Assembly: GCF_019649055.1 (NCBI RefSeq)
Contig: NW_026570301.1
Span: 248,001 to 312,000 of the forward strand
Reading direction: 5' to 3'
From: Paramacrobiotus metropolitanus
Lineage: Eukaryota > Tardigrada > Eutardigrada > Parachela > Macrobiotidae
Length of the DNA stretch: 64,000 bases
Positions 7,691 to 18,737 of this stretch are shown here, piece after piece; within the stretch, counting starts at the first letter, position 1; every line of letters starts with the position of its first letter. The notes under the pieces are model-generated. The model ran no database searches and was not told where the DNA came from. It saw nothing but the letters and a program-made list of their open reading frames with translations. A program made the translations under genes and the position numbers.

Positions 7691-10600
7691 TTACTCACTG
7701 CAGTAACCAAAAGGCAACGTGTTCCAGTTGCCCATAATTCGGCGCTTATCGTAAGTCATTCGAAATTTTTTAGAGAGATCCGCTTCAATCAACGAGAATT
7801 TACGTTTGCTGCGTTGAATGGCGTTAGGATAACTTACAGTTACAGCGTCTGAGCTACCGAGCATGTTTAACATATTTTCAAAATTAAGGATCTTCTGCGT
7901 CTGTCCATTGATGGTAAAACCTTTAACTTTGACGACCGTTTTCAAGTCATTCGTTTGATAGGCATAAGATTTTGGCCCTGCAAGCAAAACATTAAAGGTC
8001 ATGACAATTTCCGCAGGTGAAGTCCTAGTTACCTAGTGAGACGAATTCCCGAATATATTGGCCGGGTTTCAACTCATCTGTAAGGTCGCCCAAAAACTTC
8101 CCTGTAACTGGTGCATTTCCGCCAGGACGATGGACGAAGATAATGGAGTCCGTGTCAAAATAGAGCAGATCTCGTCCTACTTGCTCCATATATCCATACA
8201 AATGAAGGCGAGCCCAGCATGTTGTAAAACTGAAAGTAGCAATAATAAGATACGAGTACTTTCAACTTGGACGTGTACTTACGCGGCCAGTACGACACTC
8301 GTATGTGGATTAGGCTCCACGAAACCTTCCTCCATCCGATACGTCACCTGAATGACGTCGTCGTTCATAAGGTCAAAAGAAGAAACGTGGTGTTTTCCCG
8401 ATAGTAGCATGTCGTAGAACTCCTCCGGCTTTGTGACGTGCTTCGTAGTCGGCTTGTTGTCTTGCATACCGAGACGACCCCAAAAGCTGTTAAGACACAG
8501 TTTTGCAAGAGCTCTAAGTCCGGGATTAAGGGCAATCTTGGTGGGGTCCAGAGTAATGCCTTCTTTGGCCTTGTATTCTTCAATGTAGAGTGCTTTGTCA
8601 GCCTCCGTCGTCACATCACCAGGCCAACCACTTGCCTCCGTCTTCATCTTGAGGAACGTGTTCACGTAATTGGCAAACAGGTGGTCTTCGTAATCGCTGA
8701 AGTGCCAAACTTCTAAGATGTTCACAATCGTATACCCTCGGTCCAGGGCAGCCATGACCTCTGGAGTGCACCACGTACCACAAAGTTTCCGTTCTTCGGG
8801 AGTGTGACAGCATTTTGAGTTTCGCTGAAGCTCGACACATGTGCGGCACAGGGGAAACGTTAGTTTTCCGTGGCTTCGGTACGGCAACACCGGTAAATAC
8901 AAGTCCGGCGGGGGAAGGATTTCACAACTGATAAGGCCGAAGTATTCTCTGGCATCTTTGAAGTCTTTGGTTATAATCTTGGGATGACCAACGGGGTAGC
9001 GTTTGTTCTTGTTGACGAAGGGATATTCGCTGCATACGTCATAGTACCGAATCTGCTCTCCGTTCGCCACTGTGTGGTGCAGTCGAGCGGCATTAGTTCG
9101 GCCTCCGTAGAAGGCATCTCTCGGGTTGATGGGTTCGTGGACTGAAACACCGTTAACAAAAGCTCGGAAGTCAGCATCACTTTTGCAGCGATCGTCGTAG
9201 TCGTGTTCCCAAATTGATGTCACTGGGTGCCCGTCATTTTTGAGGAACTCCTCTCGGTGCATGGTTTCAGCGAAGATCTCTTTCATGGGTAGGTCGCGAA
9301 ATGGATGAACGGTGTCTGGGTTAGTGCACTTGGGACAACCGTGAAACCTGAGACAAAGATTGAAATTTTATAATAGACTAACAATTTAAAATATATGCCT
9401 ACCAGCATCCGTAGAACTCAAACACGGTCCCGGTTCGATGACAGTATCCATCAACGTAGTACGGGCCGATCTTGTGCTCGTTCCCGTCCGGTGTCCGGTA
9501 CTGAATGTCCGAATCCTGGATTTCTTGAGCCATCCACTGCAGCCATTTAAGCGCTTTGGCAGACTGAGGTCGGTTACGGTAAAAGCCTGACCGTGGAATC
9601 AGAGCGATCCGGTTCGGCATCAAGAATTTCGTCCGCCAGTACAGGTTACAAAGTCCGGCAATAGTTGTCGCGCAGACAAATGGGCACATTCCACCACTAA
9701 TGTCCATAAAGATTGACCGGAACTGTTGGCAACACTTCCGCAATACGGTTACGTCCATACTACAGTACTCGGTGATTTCATTCCGGAAGACAAACCGGTT
9801 GCCCTTAGCCGCCCGTTCGGTATCGTACCACAACTGAAAAGCTGGTCTATCTTTCTCCAACATAGAATCGAAGCCGTAGTCAGCAAGCGGAGGAAATTCA
9901 GTGGTTCGGTTCCAGTTCTCGGGTCGGTTGAAACGGTGTGGGAAGGTACCTTTGTTCAATCCTTCGAAACCAAAGGTTTCCGGCCACTTTGCCAGGCTTT
10001 GTGGGTTGTAGTTGTAGCTGTCCCGAAAGTGTATCTGGTACTCTTCGACCTCCATGGACATGATCTTACCGCCGTTCATGATGACGCGTGGGTTAATACC
10101 GTTGTTCAGGAGCCACCGAATAATAAAATACCCATCAAATCCCTGTACACCCAAAACCAAAATTCAATACCGGTAATGACAAAGCGAGCGTAGTATTACC
10201 CTCATGTTGTGAGCAATGACGTAAAAGCCTTTATGTTCCTGTTGAAATATGAACTTGCACAGGGAATCCGTCACGTCCCCACCAAACGTTTCAGAATCAG
10301 AAGGAAACCTCCGTTCCGTACCGTCGTCGTATTGAAGAATCTAAAAAGAACCTGACTGGTATCAAGCAGCTACGACTCTACAGCACAGTATACATACCGC
10401 CAGATTTGGCACGAGCTCTTTGGTTCTCGATACGTAGGTCTCGAAGTCGAAGTACAGAAATCTTGCGGCATCACAACGCGCCCGCTCCGCATCAACCATC
10501 TTATGGGTCTTCATATAGCATTTATGGGTTCCCGGTAATGCAAACAGGTGGCAAAACTTGCAGCGCACTTCGCCACAGGTATGCGTATTCCGGTGGTCAC

Positions 10601-11874
10601 GTTTGAGCAATGATACAGTATGTTTGCAAGACGTACAAAAGAAAATTGAGCCGCACAAAGACTGGCGCTTATGGCTGCCTTTGGTCTTGCCGGCACCCAG
10701 CTTATGAGTATCAAAACATGCTTGACCCAAAAACGTTCGCTTACAGTCAACACAAACGATCTTATTGTTTGTGTCCATATCGCAATCATTACGAAAACAA
10801 AGACCACAGGTCACTTTGCAAAAATGAGCAGCACGGTTATTATAACCTTTATCGCAATTAAAACACCAATAACCGCGATTAAACCATGCCGGAAACGAAG
10901 TAATAACGTCAAAATGGCGGTTGTGGTTCAATAATAAAATTTTTTTGTTTTTATCGTTGCCTTTATAAATTATACTGTTTAAGTGCTCAACGCTGACCAC
11001 AATAATTTGGTATTCTGGCAAAGCCTGTAATTTTATCAGTTTTTAAAAAAAAATCGGGACGGTTTCAAGCAGTGACTTACCCTCTCGAATGCTGGGATAT
11101 CCTGAATACTGAATTCCCGAATGGGAAGATCTGCACGACGAATAAGGGCGTACGCAGCATCCGTTTGAGCAGCCTTCTGTTGGCGTAATTTCTTGCATAA
11201 GGCAGGATCTTCATCAGCATAAGCTTTAGCAATGACCATAGCGCGAGCTAGACAGGTGTTGTCCATAGTATTCTTGACTTGAACGACGCACTGCATCTTG
11301 ATCAGCTTGTTTTTAGCAACTGCGGAACATTCCTAAGGCACTGACCCGAAGGAATCTTGGTGTACTGGACCAGGATGAAGAAGGATTCATTCAAAGAGAA
11401 GGTTTCGTTCGACTGTAGTACGCGTTTGACTTCCGCCATCCAGCGTTGAACAGAAAGCTCAGATTTGTTCATTGGAGGAGTCCAAATAGGATATCGCAGA
11501 GAATCTTGCTCGATCCGCAGTCGAACAATGGACTGATCCGGCACATCACGGAGCACATTATCCAGGACATCCTGCAGGATAGCCGATATAGCCACCGGAA
11601 TAAATGAATGGTCAAGATGCTGAAGGTCCTGAACGGTCACGCGATAATTCTCGAAAGTCAGGCCATACTTGGCAGAATAACGGCGGGATTCTGGAACGAC
11701 TGACACCAGATCACCAATATTATCCGGCAAGCCTCCACCCAGCTGCATGTTCCAGTCCGGATTATCCAAGTCAGGATAACTAGCGTTATCAGAATCATCA
11801 AACACTATATCGTCCATGGCCGCAACTTGAGCCATAGCATCAAGCATGCCTTGAGAAAACTCGTACTCAACCAT
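7691..11874 (-). CDS. POLB: Protein-primed DNA polymerase B of the Polinton, seven exons, one frame break
   Basis: Exons on the minus strand: 11081-11874, 10398-11024, 10200-10340, 9403-10142, 8283-9347, 8033-8229, 7691-7977. The six introns are 53-57 bp with GT...AG ends, and every exon phase closes. Motifs in order: a Polinton-type N-terminal domain with AEVKRVLQSNETF; a Cys-rich zinc-ribbon-like region (exon 2); ExoI FDFET (end of exon 2); ExoII AHN...GFD, split exactly by an intron; ExoIII YCSMD; motif A YYDVCSEYP; motif B KLCLNSFWGRLG; motif C FDTDS in its own exon; and a C-terminal YDKR...FGYC. Proofreading and polymerase residues are all present. In exon 1 the frame shifts by one base inside a five-base homopolymer (11310-11314), the only lesion seen. 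The start is uncertain: ATG at 11874, or 12027. Confidence 0.88.
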
Positions 11875-12090
11875 TTTTTCGAAAAATCGATGTTGACAGT
11901 AAATGCTAAAACTAGAACTGAGGGTCTGTCGCCCTTGGTAAAGCGCCAATCCTGGCGTTTTGTGAGGTACAAAAAGCACAAACTGCAATTGAGCTTTCTG
12001 AAAAGCACAATCGATAAAATGTGACATACTCGAGGCACCCAGGCGCCAAAGGGACTCCCAGTATGAAAGCTGAGCGGTAGATTTTAAAAT

Positions 12091-12163
12091 TGGTAACGTA
12101 GCGCAGTGGTAGTGCAGGTAAGTATGCAATTTCTATACACAGGTTCCAAACTACTGGTTGCCA
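12091..12163 (+). pseudogene. tRNA-derived sequence, degenerate (Pol III box A, box B, T-run)
   Basis: A 73-nt stretch whose first and last seven bases (TGGTAAC / GTTGCCA) pair as an acceptor stem. Positions 10-25 contain a perfect box A (TAGCGCAGTGG) and can form a 4-bp D stem. A box-B-like GGTTCCAAACT lies 53 nt on, and a seven-T Pol III terminator follows two bases after the end. The anticodon stem does not pair and the T stem is poor, so it is not a functional tRNA by eye. It lies just upstream of the polymerase gene; a tRNA-derived SINE head is an alternative. Confidence 0.35.
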
Positions 12164-12596
12164 GTTTTTTTATTTTATTTTGTCAGTTGATCGGTTCGTG
12201 TTGGCCGTAACCGAACCGCAACTGAATGACAACTATTTTGCTTGATCCAAGTATTCGGTTCCGATCCGGTTTCTTAACTGGGCTGTCAGTCTAAGTCAAA
12301 TGATGTCATACTATGAGACCGTGTGCAAACCCACGTCATCGATCAGATCAGTTTTTTTCGACCAATTGAATCACTGGCAACACATTTGTGGCCCGCCCCC
12401 AACTCTCCGTAACCAATGGAATGGCGTAAGTCACAAGCAAAGCTCCGCCTACCGCTCGATGCCCAATCAGCAAGCCTGCAGCACAACTAGAGCTCCGCCT
12501 TGCGTCTTCTCCGACGAAATCATTAAGGCTTCGAGGAAGAGAACGACCGAAGGCGAAATTAGTTGATCCAAATCTGAGTTCCAATTCACTTCTAAG
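12164..12596. other. Non-coding gap upstream of the right-edge ORF
   Basis: Contains one of three copies of a composite motif, TGATGTCA followed by ACCGTGTGCAAA (here 12301-12329; the others are at 13563 and 14158), and a GATCAGATCAG direct repeat. No coding potential recognised. It is probably promoter and flank of the ORF at 12597. Confidence 0.35.
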
Positions 12597-13472
12597 ATGG
12601 CCTCTAACGAAGAGCTTTTTGACGATATTGATAAACTGTTTAAGTCACTAGAGGCAGACAGAGTGTACGACAACCTCAGTGCGCCGGTCATCAGTATTCC
12701 TAACCCCACGGTTTCCCCAGCGCTACTGATTCCTGGACAGACTGACTCCTTTGCGCCAGTTATCAGCATCCCTAATCCTACAATCTCACCAGCGTTGTCT
12801 TTACCCGATCCTGGGCAGATCGAGTTCCATTTAGGCCTTGCGCGCTTTGTCGTCAAGTCAGAAGCCTATGTCGTGGTTTTCTCGGCACGTAATGCACGGG
12901 TTGCTGTTTGGACGGTAAAAGAGATGTTTGAGGTGTTCTCTTACCTGTCCTCCACGAAGTGTCGGATGGATCTCGCCTTCAGAATCCGAAACGAACGGCA
13001 ACGCGGAAAAGGTTCCCATCCAAGATCGTCCTACGTTCACAGTTTTAGCGGGGACCTCCGTGCCAAATGGGTGGACCTTGGAAGCCGAGATTACGTCCAA
13101 GTCGACCGGTACAAGTCCCATGATGTTGACGGACTGCCCACGCACCGTTCACGTTTCAACATGACAACTATCCGCGACCTGCAGGAACTGGATGTTGGCG
13201 GGTTGCTTCGGAGGTTTGCGGTGTTCAGCTCGCCAAAGTTGCCTATGCCACAGGATTTGGAGGGTCAGATGATGAGCCGAATCCTTAGCGTCCTCAATGA
13301 TTACACCAAGAACACGCTCCGTGCCACCGTTCGCTCGCTGCGACATGACAAAGTCGTCATGACGGACTTGCGAGGCGAACTGTTTCGAATTTTGTCAACA
13401 TACAGTGAGTACGATTTCACTAGTGTTCGTTCTGTTGAAGCTATGCTGGAAAGTATGCAGATAGTGCAGTAA
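12597..13472 (+). CDS. Orphan protein at the right edge of the Polinton region
   Basis: 291 aa, ATG at 12597 (aag ATG g). Residues 28-75 hold two copies of an imperfect repeat beginning APVISIPNPT(V/I)SPAL. Residues about 78-200 are beta-rich; the segment VQVDRYKSHDVDGLPTHRSR followed by FNMT is faintly like the PC4-type end motif in the gene at 354. The C-terminal third is helical and charged. No confident family. Placement outside the polymerase gene and on the plus strand mirrors the left-edge gene, so it may be an element gene; it could equally be host sequence. Codon use is unremarkable and there are no internal breaks. Confidence 0.5.
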   Translation: MASNEELFDDIDKLFKSLEADRVYDNLSAPVISIPNPTVSPALLIPGQTDSFAPVISIPNPTISPALSLPDPGQIEFHLGLARFVVKSEAYVVVFSARNARVAVWTVKEMFEVFSYLSSTKCRMDLAFRIRNERQRGKGSHPRSSYVHSFSGDLRAKWVDLGSRDYVQVDRYKSHDVDGLPTHRSRFNMTTIRDLQELDVGGLLRRFAVFSSPKLPMPQDLEGQMMSRILSVLNDYTKNTLRATVRSLRHDKVVMTDLRGELFRILSTYSEYDFTSVRSVEAMLESMQIVQ

Positions 13473-13497
13473 CACAATGTTCTTTGTGTAATTTTGA

Positions 13498-13524
13498 ATT
13501 ATTATTATTATTATTATTATTATA
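13498..13524. repeat. ATT/TTA microsatellite
   Basis: About nine tandem ATT units directly downstream of the ORF ending at 13472. A simple-sequence tract with no other feature. Confidence 0.8.
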
Positions 13525-13812
13525 ATTAGTATTACTCTTTCAGTCAGTGCTTTGGTTTATGATGATGTCATTGTTAGAACCGTGTGCAAAAATTAAAATT
13601 GGCGAGTAGTCATGACGTAGACACGGGTCGTGTGCAGATCAGTACCTATGATATCATCGATGATGTAACAATATAGTAACGTGTAAACAAGATAGTAAGT
13701 CCGCTTTCAATAAGAGCTTCGAAGTAACGTGTACAGAATATCAAAACATGATGTCGTCGATACAAAGAGTTAGCAACTGTGCGAAAAACTAATTCGAAGA
13801 TGACATAATGTA

Positions 13813-13813
13813 G

Positions 13814-13865
<52 letters not shown>

Positions 13866-13866
13866 C

Positions 13867-13900
<34 letters not shown>

Positions 13901-13957
13901 AAGTTAGTTAGTTAGTTAGTTAGTTAGTTAGATAGTTAGTTAGTTAGTTAGTTAGTA

Positions 13958-14050
<93 letters not shown>
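13813..14050. repeat. GTTA tetranucleotide array
   Basis: About 238 bp of near-perfect tandem GTTA, interrupted by a few variants (an inserted CGTTA near 13866, GTAA units near 13899 and 13956, GATA near 13930). The sparse point variants and one base-length change indicate a slippage-evolved microsatellite. On the complement it reads TAAC, not the TTAGG-type telomere unit. Confidence 0.95.
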
Positions 14051-14180
14051 TTCAGTCGCAAACTTACTTACCTATAACTTACTTAGTCTATTTGCTAGAT
14101 TGTTATTTACTTAGCGATGATGTCAGTGATGATATCAGCGATGATGTCATACCTGATGATGTCACACCGTGTGCAAAAAC

Positions 14181-14460
14181 TAGAGCCCCCAAACAGTATA
14201 CTGTACTGCCGTATACGGCATACTGTACGGCACAACAGTACGTAACCGTAGTGAAAATTGGTACTGTAACGAAAGTGCCGTACGTAACCGTAAGCCAAAA
14301 ACACGGTTTTACAATGGGCTTGCCGTATACGGTACTGCCGTATACGGTATACCGTACGGTCAATCCAGTTATTTCTGCCGTAACCGTACCGTAGCCGTAT
14401 GAGCCGTAAGCGGAACCCGTACGTAGCCGTACAAAAATTTGTTACTGTTTGGGGGCTCTA
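14181..14460. mobile_element. Non-autonomous hAT-type MITE with 8-bp target duplication
   Basis: 280 bp bounded by perfect 18-bp terminal inverted repeats starting TAGAGCCCCCAAACAGTA, flanked on both sides by the direct repeat GCAAAAAC (14173-14180 and 14461-14468). An 8-bp duplication with a TAGAG-type end (YARNG consensus) is the hAT signature. The interior is made of GTACGG/CCGTAC palindromic words and encodes no transposase; open frames here are palindrome artefacts. It sits inside the third copy of the composite motif described at 12301. Confidence 0.85.
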
Positions 14461-14468
14461 GCAAAAAC

Positions 14469-16322
14469 AAACCAACAAAGTTGTGACGATGCATTACGTG
14501 CGCAGAATCCGTTCGTAACGTTAGTGAGGCTATTTTGTGAGGTCCGAGCCCAGACCGTTGAATAAAATATACTGGCCGTAATAAACGTAGTTTCACACTG
14601 GTTTACAACAAAAATGCCCTCATAAGAAGCTGTACGAATCTGTCTGGCAATTTAACGTACCAAGCGCTGTGACAAAAACGCTCCGCAGTTTCGATTACAC
14701 CTATCAAGCTATTCAGGGTGCAATAAGTAGCCCAATGCATGCTAGGTGTTTAAACAGTATGGCGTGACGCACCGTAGTAAGGAGATTAGTGTATCAGCGG
14801 TATCACGTATATTTGGATACTTAGCAGTTTTCATTTGTGCCTGTCATCCGAACCGGCTCGCACAGACCCTTATAAGCCCGACTTGACGCGTTTACAATAG
14901 TATGATGAAGAAATCCGGTCGCACAGCAAACCGTACCGCGGACGCTATCTTAAACAATCCTATTGTGTAATTCCAGACGTACAAATACAGACAATACGTG
15001 TTCACCCCACTGTATGTACTTGGTCTCAACATTAAAAGCAATTATTAATATTGACGAAAGGGTTAATTTTATAAATTCATATCGAATTTATATGAGAGCT
15101 CGAAATACGGTATGTATCAGCGATGCCAACTGTATGTACAGCATAAGTAATTGTACGGAGTTAATCCGGTATTTATCTGTATTGTCGCTGTGTTACTGCG
15201 CTAGAAATTACGGGTCAGACTCGTATAAAAATCAACGGCAGTTTATAAATTACCGTGTGACTATAACTTCATGGAGTACATAGCAACCGCAATGATGTTG
15301 TATGAAAGGAAGTCGCTTAGTTTAATTATAAAAATGACGAATTAATTCTACACTAAACTGTTCGAATATGTATATATATGTATGTATATTTTTCGAATTT
15401 CCGATGAACAAATTCTTATGATATCAGTATTTACTGTTCCTACGTACCGCTGGTGTAAACGCAATGCTGGAAGTTGAGTGTTCTGCTGTATTTACGCACA
15501 TTCACGTAGGTACATAATACGTACATACTTAATATACCTTAACAAACGGTCAAAATTAACGTACACGTGTACCGGTGTACGTTTTCCAAATTACCGTGTA
15601 TAAATACAGTGCAGCATTAAACTTCCAGTGAAACCACCAATGCGTTTACACACTAATACGAGGAATTGTAGTACGTGTTACGCTGTGATAGTGTAAATTT
15701 GTAGAATGTAATACATATGTTAATATGTAAAACACATATGTAAATTTGCAGAATATACGTTGGTACTGCGTAGTGAGTGCGTACATAGTTCTGCAAACCT
15801 AAGAAACCATATGCAGTTCTACATGGCTTTTTTATGGTATTAAAAGTATCGAATTATCTAAATAATATGTGGCGGAAAGGGAGTATTGTCTGGAGACTCA
15901 CGAGGTATAGCAGTGTATGCTACGGCTAGCACGTGTGACCTGGACTGTAGATGTCGGAACGCCGTGTCGGCCAAGCAGCAGCGCTTACCTGCTAGCATGT
16001 GACGGCCGAGCTGCCTGCCTGGATTTCGTCGAAATAAAGGAGAAGGCTGGCTTACCGGCTTTCGCATACTTCCGTCATCCAATAAGGGTTAAGCGCGCGC
16101 AATAGCAGTCCTGCTCTCATTATGAGCGCGCTTGAGAAGCACACTTGCTCTCATTTTCTGTGGCAGCAGCCAGACGGCGAGTTTTTTTTTCAATCCGTCA
16201 ACGCCAACTGGTTTGTGCGCGCTCCAGTTACCTGCTCTGAACTTTTTCATCTTCTTTTTAAGTTTTATCGTTTTTCTGGTGTTCTTTCTGTTGTTTGTTA
16301 ATTTTTTTGTTAAATCTGCGTC
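14469..16322. other. Gene-free stretch before the orphan multi-exon gene
   Basis: 1.85 kb, AT-rich between 15,300 and 15,850 with many GTACG/TACGT words. I see no convincing exon, tRNA or transposon end. The final 250 bp (GC-richer, T-rich tracts) probably hold the promoter of the gene starting at 16323. Confidence 0.4.
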
Positions 16323-18737
16323 ATGGATGCCCTTCTGGCTAACATTCCGGAAAACGTGCCTCTTGTGACCGTACGTCTGTAATTTGCGCTCTTTTGCGTG
16401 ATCTTTTATTATTTTATGCAGCTGTACAAAATTTCACGATTTCATCGTTTTTTAAATCAGTTTTTCAAGCGTACAACGTAAGACTAGAAAAAGAGAATCA
16501 CTATTTTAAAGGAATTTGTGTTGGCAAGTCCTATTACGTTCAACCTTTGTCTGCTGTTTTAAACTTAGTGAGAATCTTTTCCTATTTGTTGAATATTCTA
16601 ATTATTTTGCTGGTGACTTACAAATGTAAAGGTAGCTGTTTTGTATGGCTTTGAAATTAATCAAGCAACCACTGAACTTACTTTAATAAGTTATTTTCGG
16701 CAGCACCCTGTTCATCTGTTACACACTGTCAGTGCTATCCGAACAGGTTTTATTGTGCAGCGCAGCAATTAATGGCAAATGTCTTGCATAGCGCGCAAAT
16801 TTAAAACCTGCGCTGCACATAAAAACCTGTTATCATAGCACTGACAGTGGGTGATAGGAGAACCAAGACTGATCGGTGCGCCTGTAGCACGTATTTTGCG
16901 CATTGCAGATACGAAATGATGGAGACGTTGGTGTTGCCGGCGGACCGGTGGCGATTTTCTTTCAAGCCACCGGTCAGGTTGCGGTTATAGGAGAGCCAGC
17001 CGGTGTGGCCGCAGTCGCTATGGATGAGATGGCGCCGGTCGCGCCGGATGTGGCGCCGGTCGCGGAGGACGGGGTATTTGCCGTGGACGCGGAAGCCATG
17101 GATGAAGAGGCGTTCGTGGCTGCGGTGGACGAAGCAATCATTGCCGCCGTGGATGAGGCGGTCAATGCTGCGGTGCACGGGGCGGTCGTGGAGAAGGACG
17201 AGAACGACGCTTTCGTGGAGATCGACGAGGTGGTCGTGGATGAGGTGGTCGTGGATGAGGAAGAGGGGGTGGCCGTGGTGGTGCAGGACGGCATGTTAGG
17301 AGCGGGCAACGGTTTGCCAGCTGCGGCCGGTGGTGCGCTGGGAGCGGCCGGTGGACTCATGGGTAATGGTGGTGTGATTAATCAGCCGAACGATGGAGCT
17401 CATGCGGGGCCAGCGAGCTCGGGGAACCAGGCAGAGCGCGGAGGACTCCGCGGCGGTAACGGTGCCGATATCGAAGCCAGTATGAGCGCTGAAGCATGCG
17501 CTGTCGAAGCCGGCGGCCGCTGCAACCCGGAGGACGAAGAAGGACCGTCTGGCGGAGTGATTGTCGCCAATACCGCACCGGTTTCGGAAGCCGGTAGCAG
17601 CAACGCTGGGTGCAGCACCGCGACAAACACCGGACAGTTGCTGCCGATTATCCGCGATTTGCCGCTGTTACGTGGACGCAACGGAGAGCGAGTGGGTTTA
17701 TTAAAACTTTATTTTTTACTGTGGTTTATTATTAGTATTTTATTTTAAATTAATTTAATTTTCGGTTACAGTAAAGTTTGCCTGATGTAAACACTATTAA
17801 ATTTATCAGCAGTTAACGGACAGTTTTGTTATTCGACGTTATGTTACTGATTTTATCATATGTACTTATATTTCATATTTATTATCTTAATTTATTTTAA
17901 ATTTTTTATATTTGCTACAGCAGGCGAGTGCGGTTCCTCCTTGGTAGTAATATCTGCTTGTACGGTTTTTTAAAGTTAACCGAACACTCTCATTCAGAAG
18001 GGTTTTTGCAAAAGCAGTATTACAAAATTATTTAAGAATTTTTCTGCCTTAGTTAATTTCAACTTTTTTCCATTGTCAAATCAATTTTTTCAGTTTATAA
18101 AAAATGAAAGCATGAAAGCTGCTCTGTTTCAAATTAATTTAATTTCTCGCGTGGATGTTGCAGAAATTTCACATCCTGGATATCTTCAATGAGACGGTAG
18201 AGAGTATGCACTGGGCGTTTGATTCGTCCAATCAGCGGCGATACGCCCGCGATATTTACAAGATGATGGTAAAAATTTATTGTTCGGCTGATATTTCTGG
18301 TTGTCGACGTCTGATCATTGGTTGTGCTTTCAGCCTCAAATTTTTGAGTATGTGACAAAGAAATGGGAGAATATTCAGGATGCGGCGCTCCATGCCCGCC
18401 GTGTGTATCCCATTCAAGCTGATGTGGACCTGCACGGTATGATCGACCCAACGGAATGCTTCCTGAAGAGCGTTAAGCAGCCCAAGGTGACAGCATTATT
18501 AAGACCTTATTCAGCGTTTATTAAATTATTTATTAAGATCAAATTGTTTCGCATATTTATTAAAATATTTGGTTATCGAATTTTTTATAAAGAATTTACC
18601 AAAGTAACTTTTGCTTGTTTCTGTAGGGAAAGCGGGCGCGTGGTAACGACGCAACGACGTCTGGTTATGGCGAGAACATTGTGGAAAATAGCGATTCGGA
18701 TAAAGAAAATCAGACCGGACGTAAAAAAAGCCAAGCA
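16323..18737 (+). CDS. Orphan multi-exon gene: acidic Ala/Val-rich protein with basic tail
   Basis: Proposed exons 16323-16370, 16909-17695, 17921-17943, 18164-18268, 18334-18486, 18627-18737; all have AG/GT borders and compatible phases, totalling 409 codons. The last exon either runs on to a TAA at 18920 or splices at GTAAGG (18738) to an exon whose first codon is TAA (18851). Exon 2 encodes about 260 residues rich in Ala, Val, Asp, Glu and Gly with repeated VDEA/VVVDE words. The following exons encode a globular-looking segment (IFNETVESMHWAFDS..., then a helical stretch ending CFLKSVKQPK), and the tail is Lys/Arg/Ser-rich and nuclear-type. No family recognised. Exon 3 (23 bp) and the weak GTTTAT donor before it are the least certain parts. 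Confidence 0.45.
16724..16849. repeat. 42-bp inverted repeat pair (MITE-like) in intron 1 of the orphan gene
   Basis: Arms 16724-16765 and 16808-16849 pair over 42 bp with a few mismatches around a 42-nt spacer; they begin CACTGTCAGTGCTAT. No target duplication is obvious. It could be a short foldback element or an intronic hairpin. Confidence 0.6.

Noticed and set aside
8058-8716. Plus-strand ORFs opposite the polymerase
   Set aside because: They are complements of conserved polymerase exons and have no independent motif.
13813-14050. Telomeric repeat
   Set aside because: The unit GTTA is not a known animal telomere unit, and coding sequence continues on both sides.
14092-14394. Plus- and minus-strand ORFs of 86-100 aa
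   Set aside because: They arise from the palindromic GTACGG words of the hAT MITE.
16132-16368. ORF with a Phe-rich hydrophobic stretch
   Set aside because: It lies across the presumed promoter and first exon of the orphan gene; the hydrophobicity comes from T-rich DNA.
16974-17681. Ser/Ala/Pro-rich minus-strand ORFs
   Set aside because: They are complements of the low-complexity exon 2 on the plus strand.
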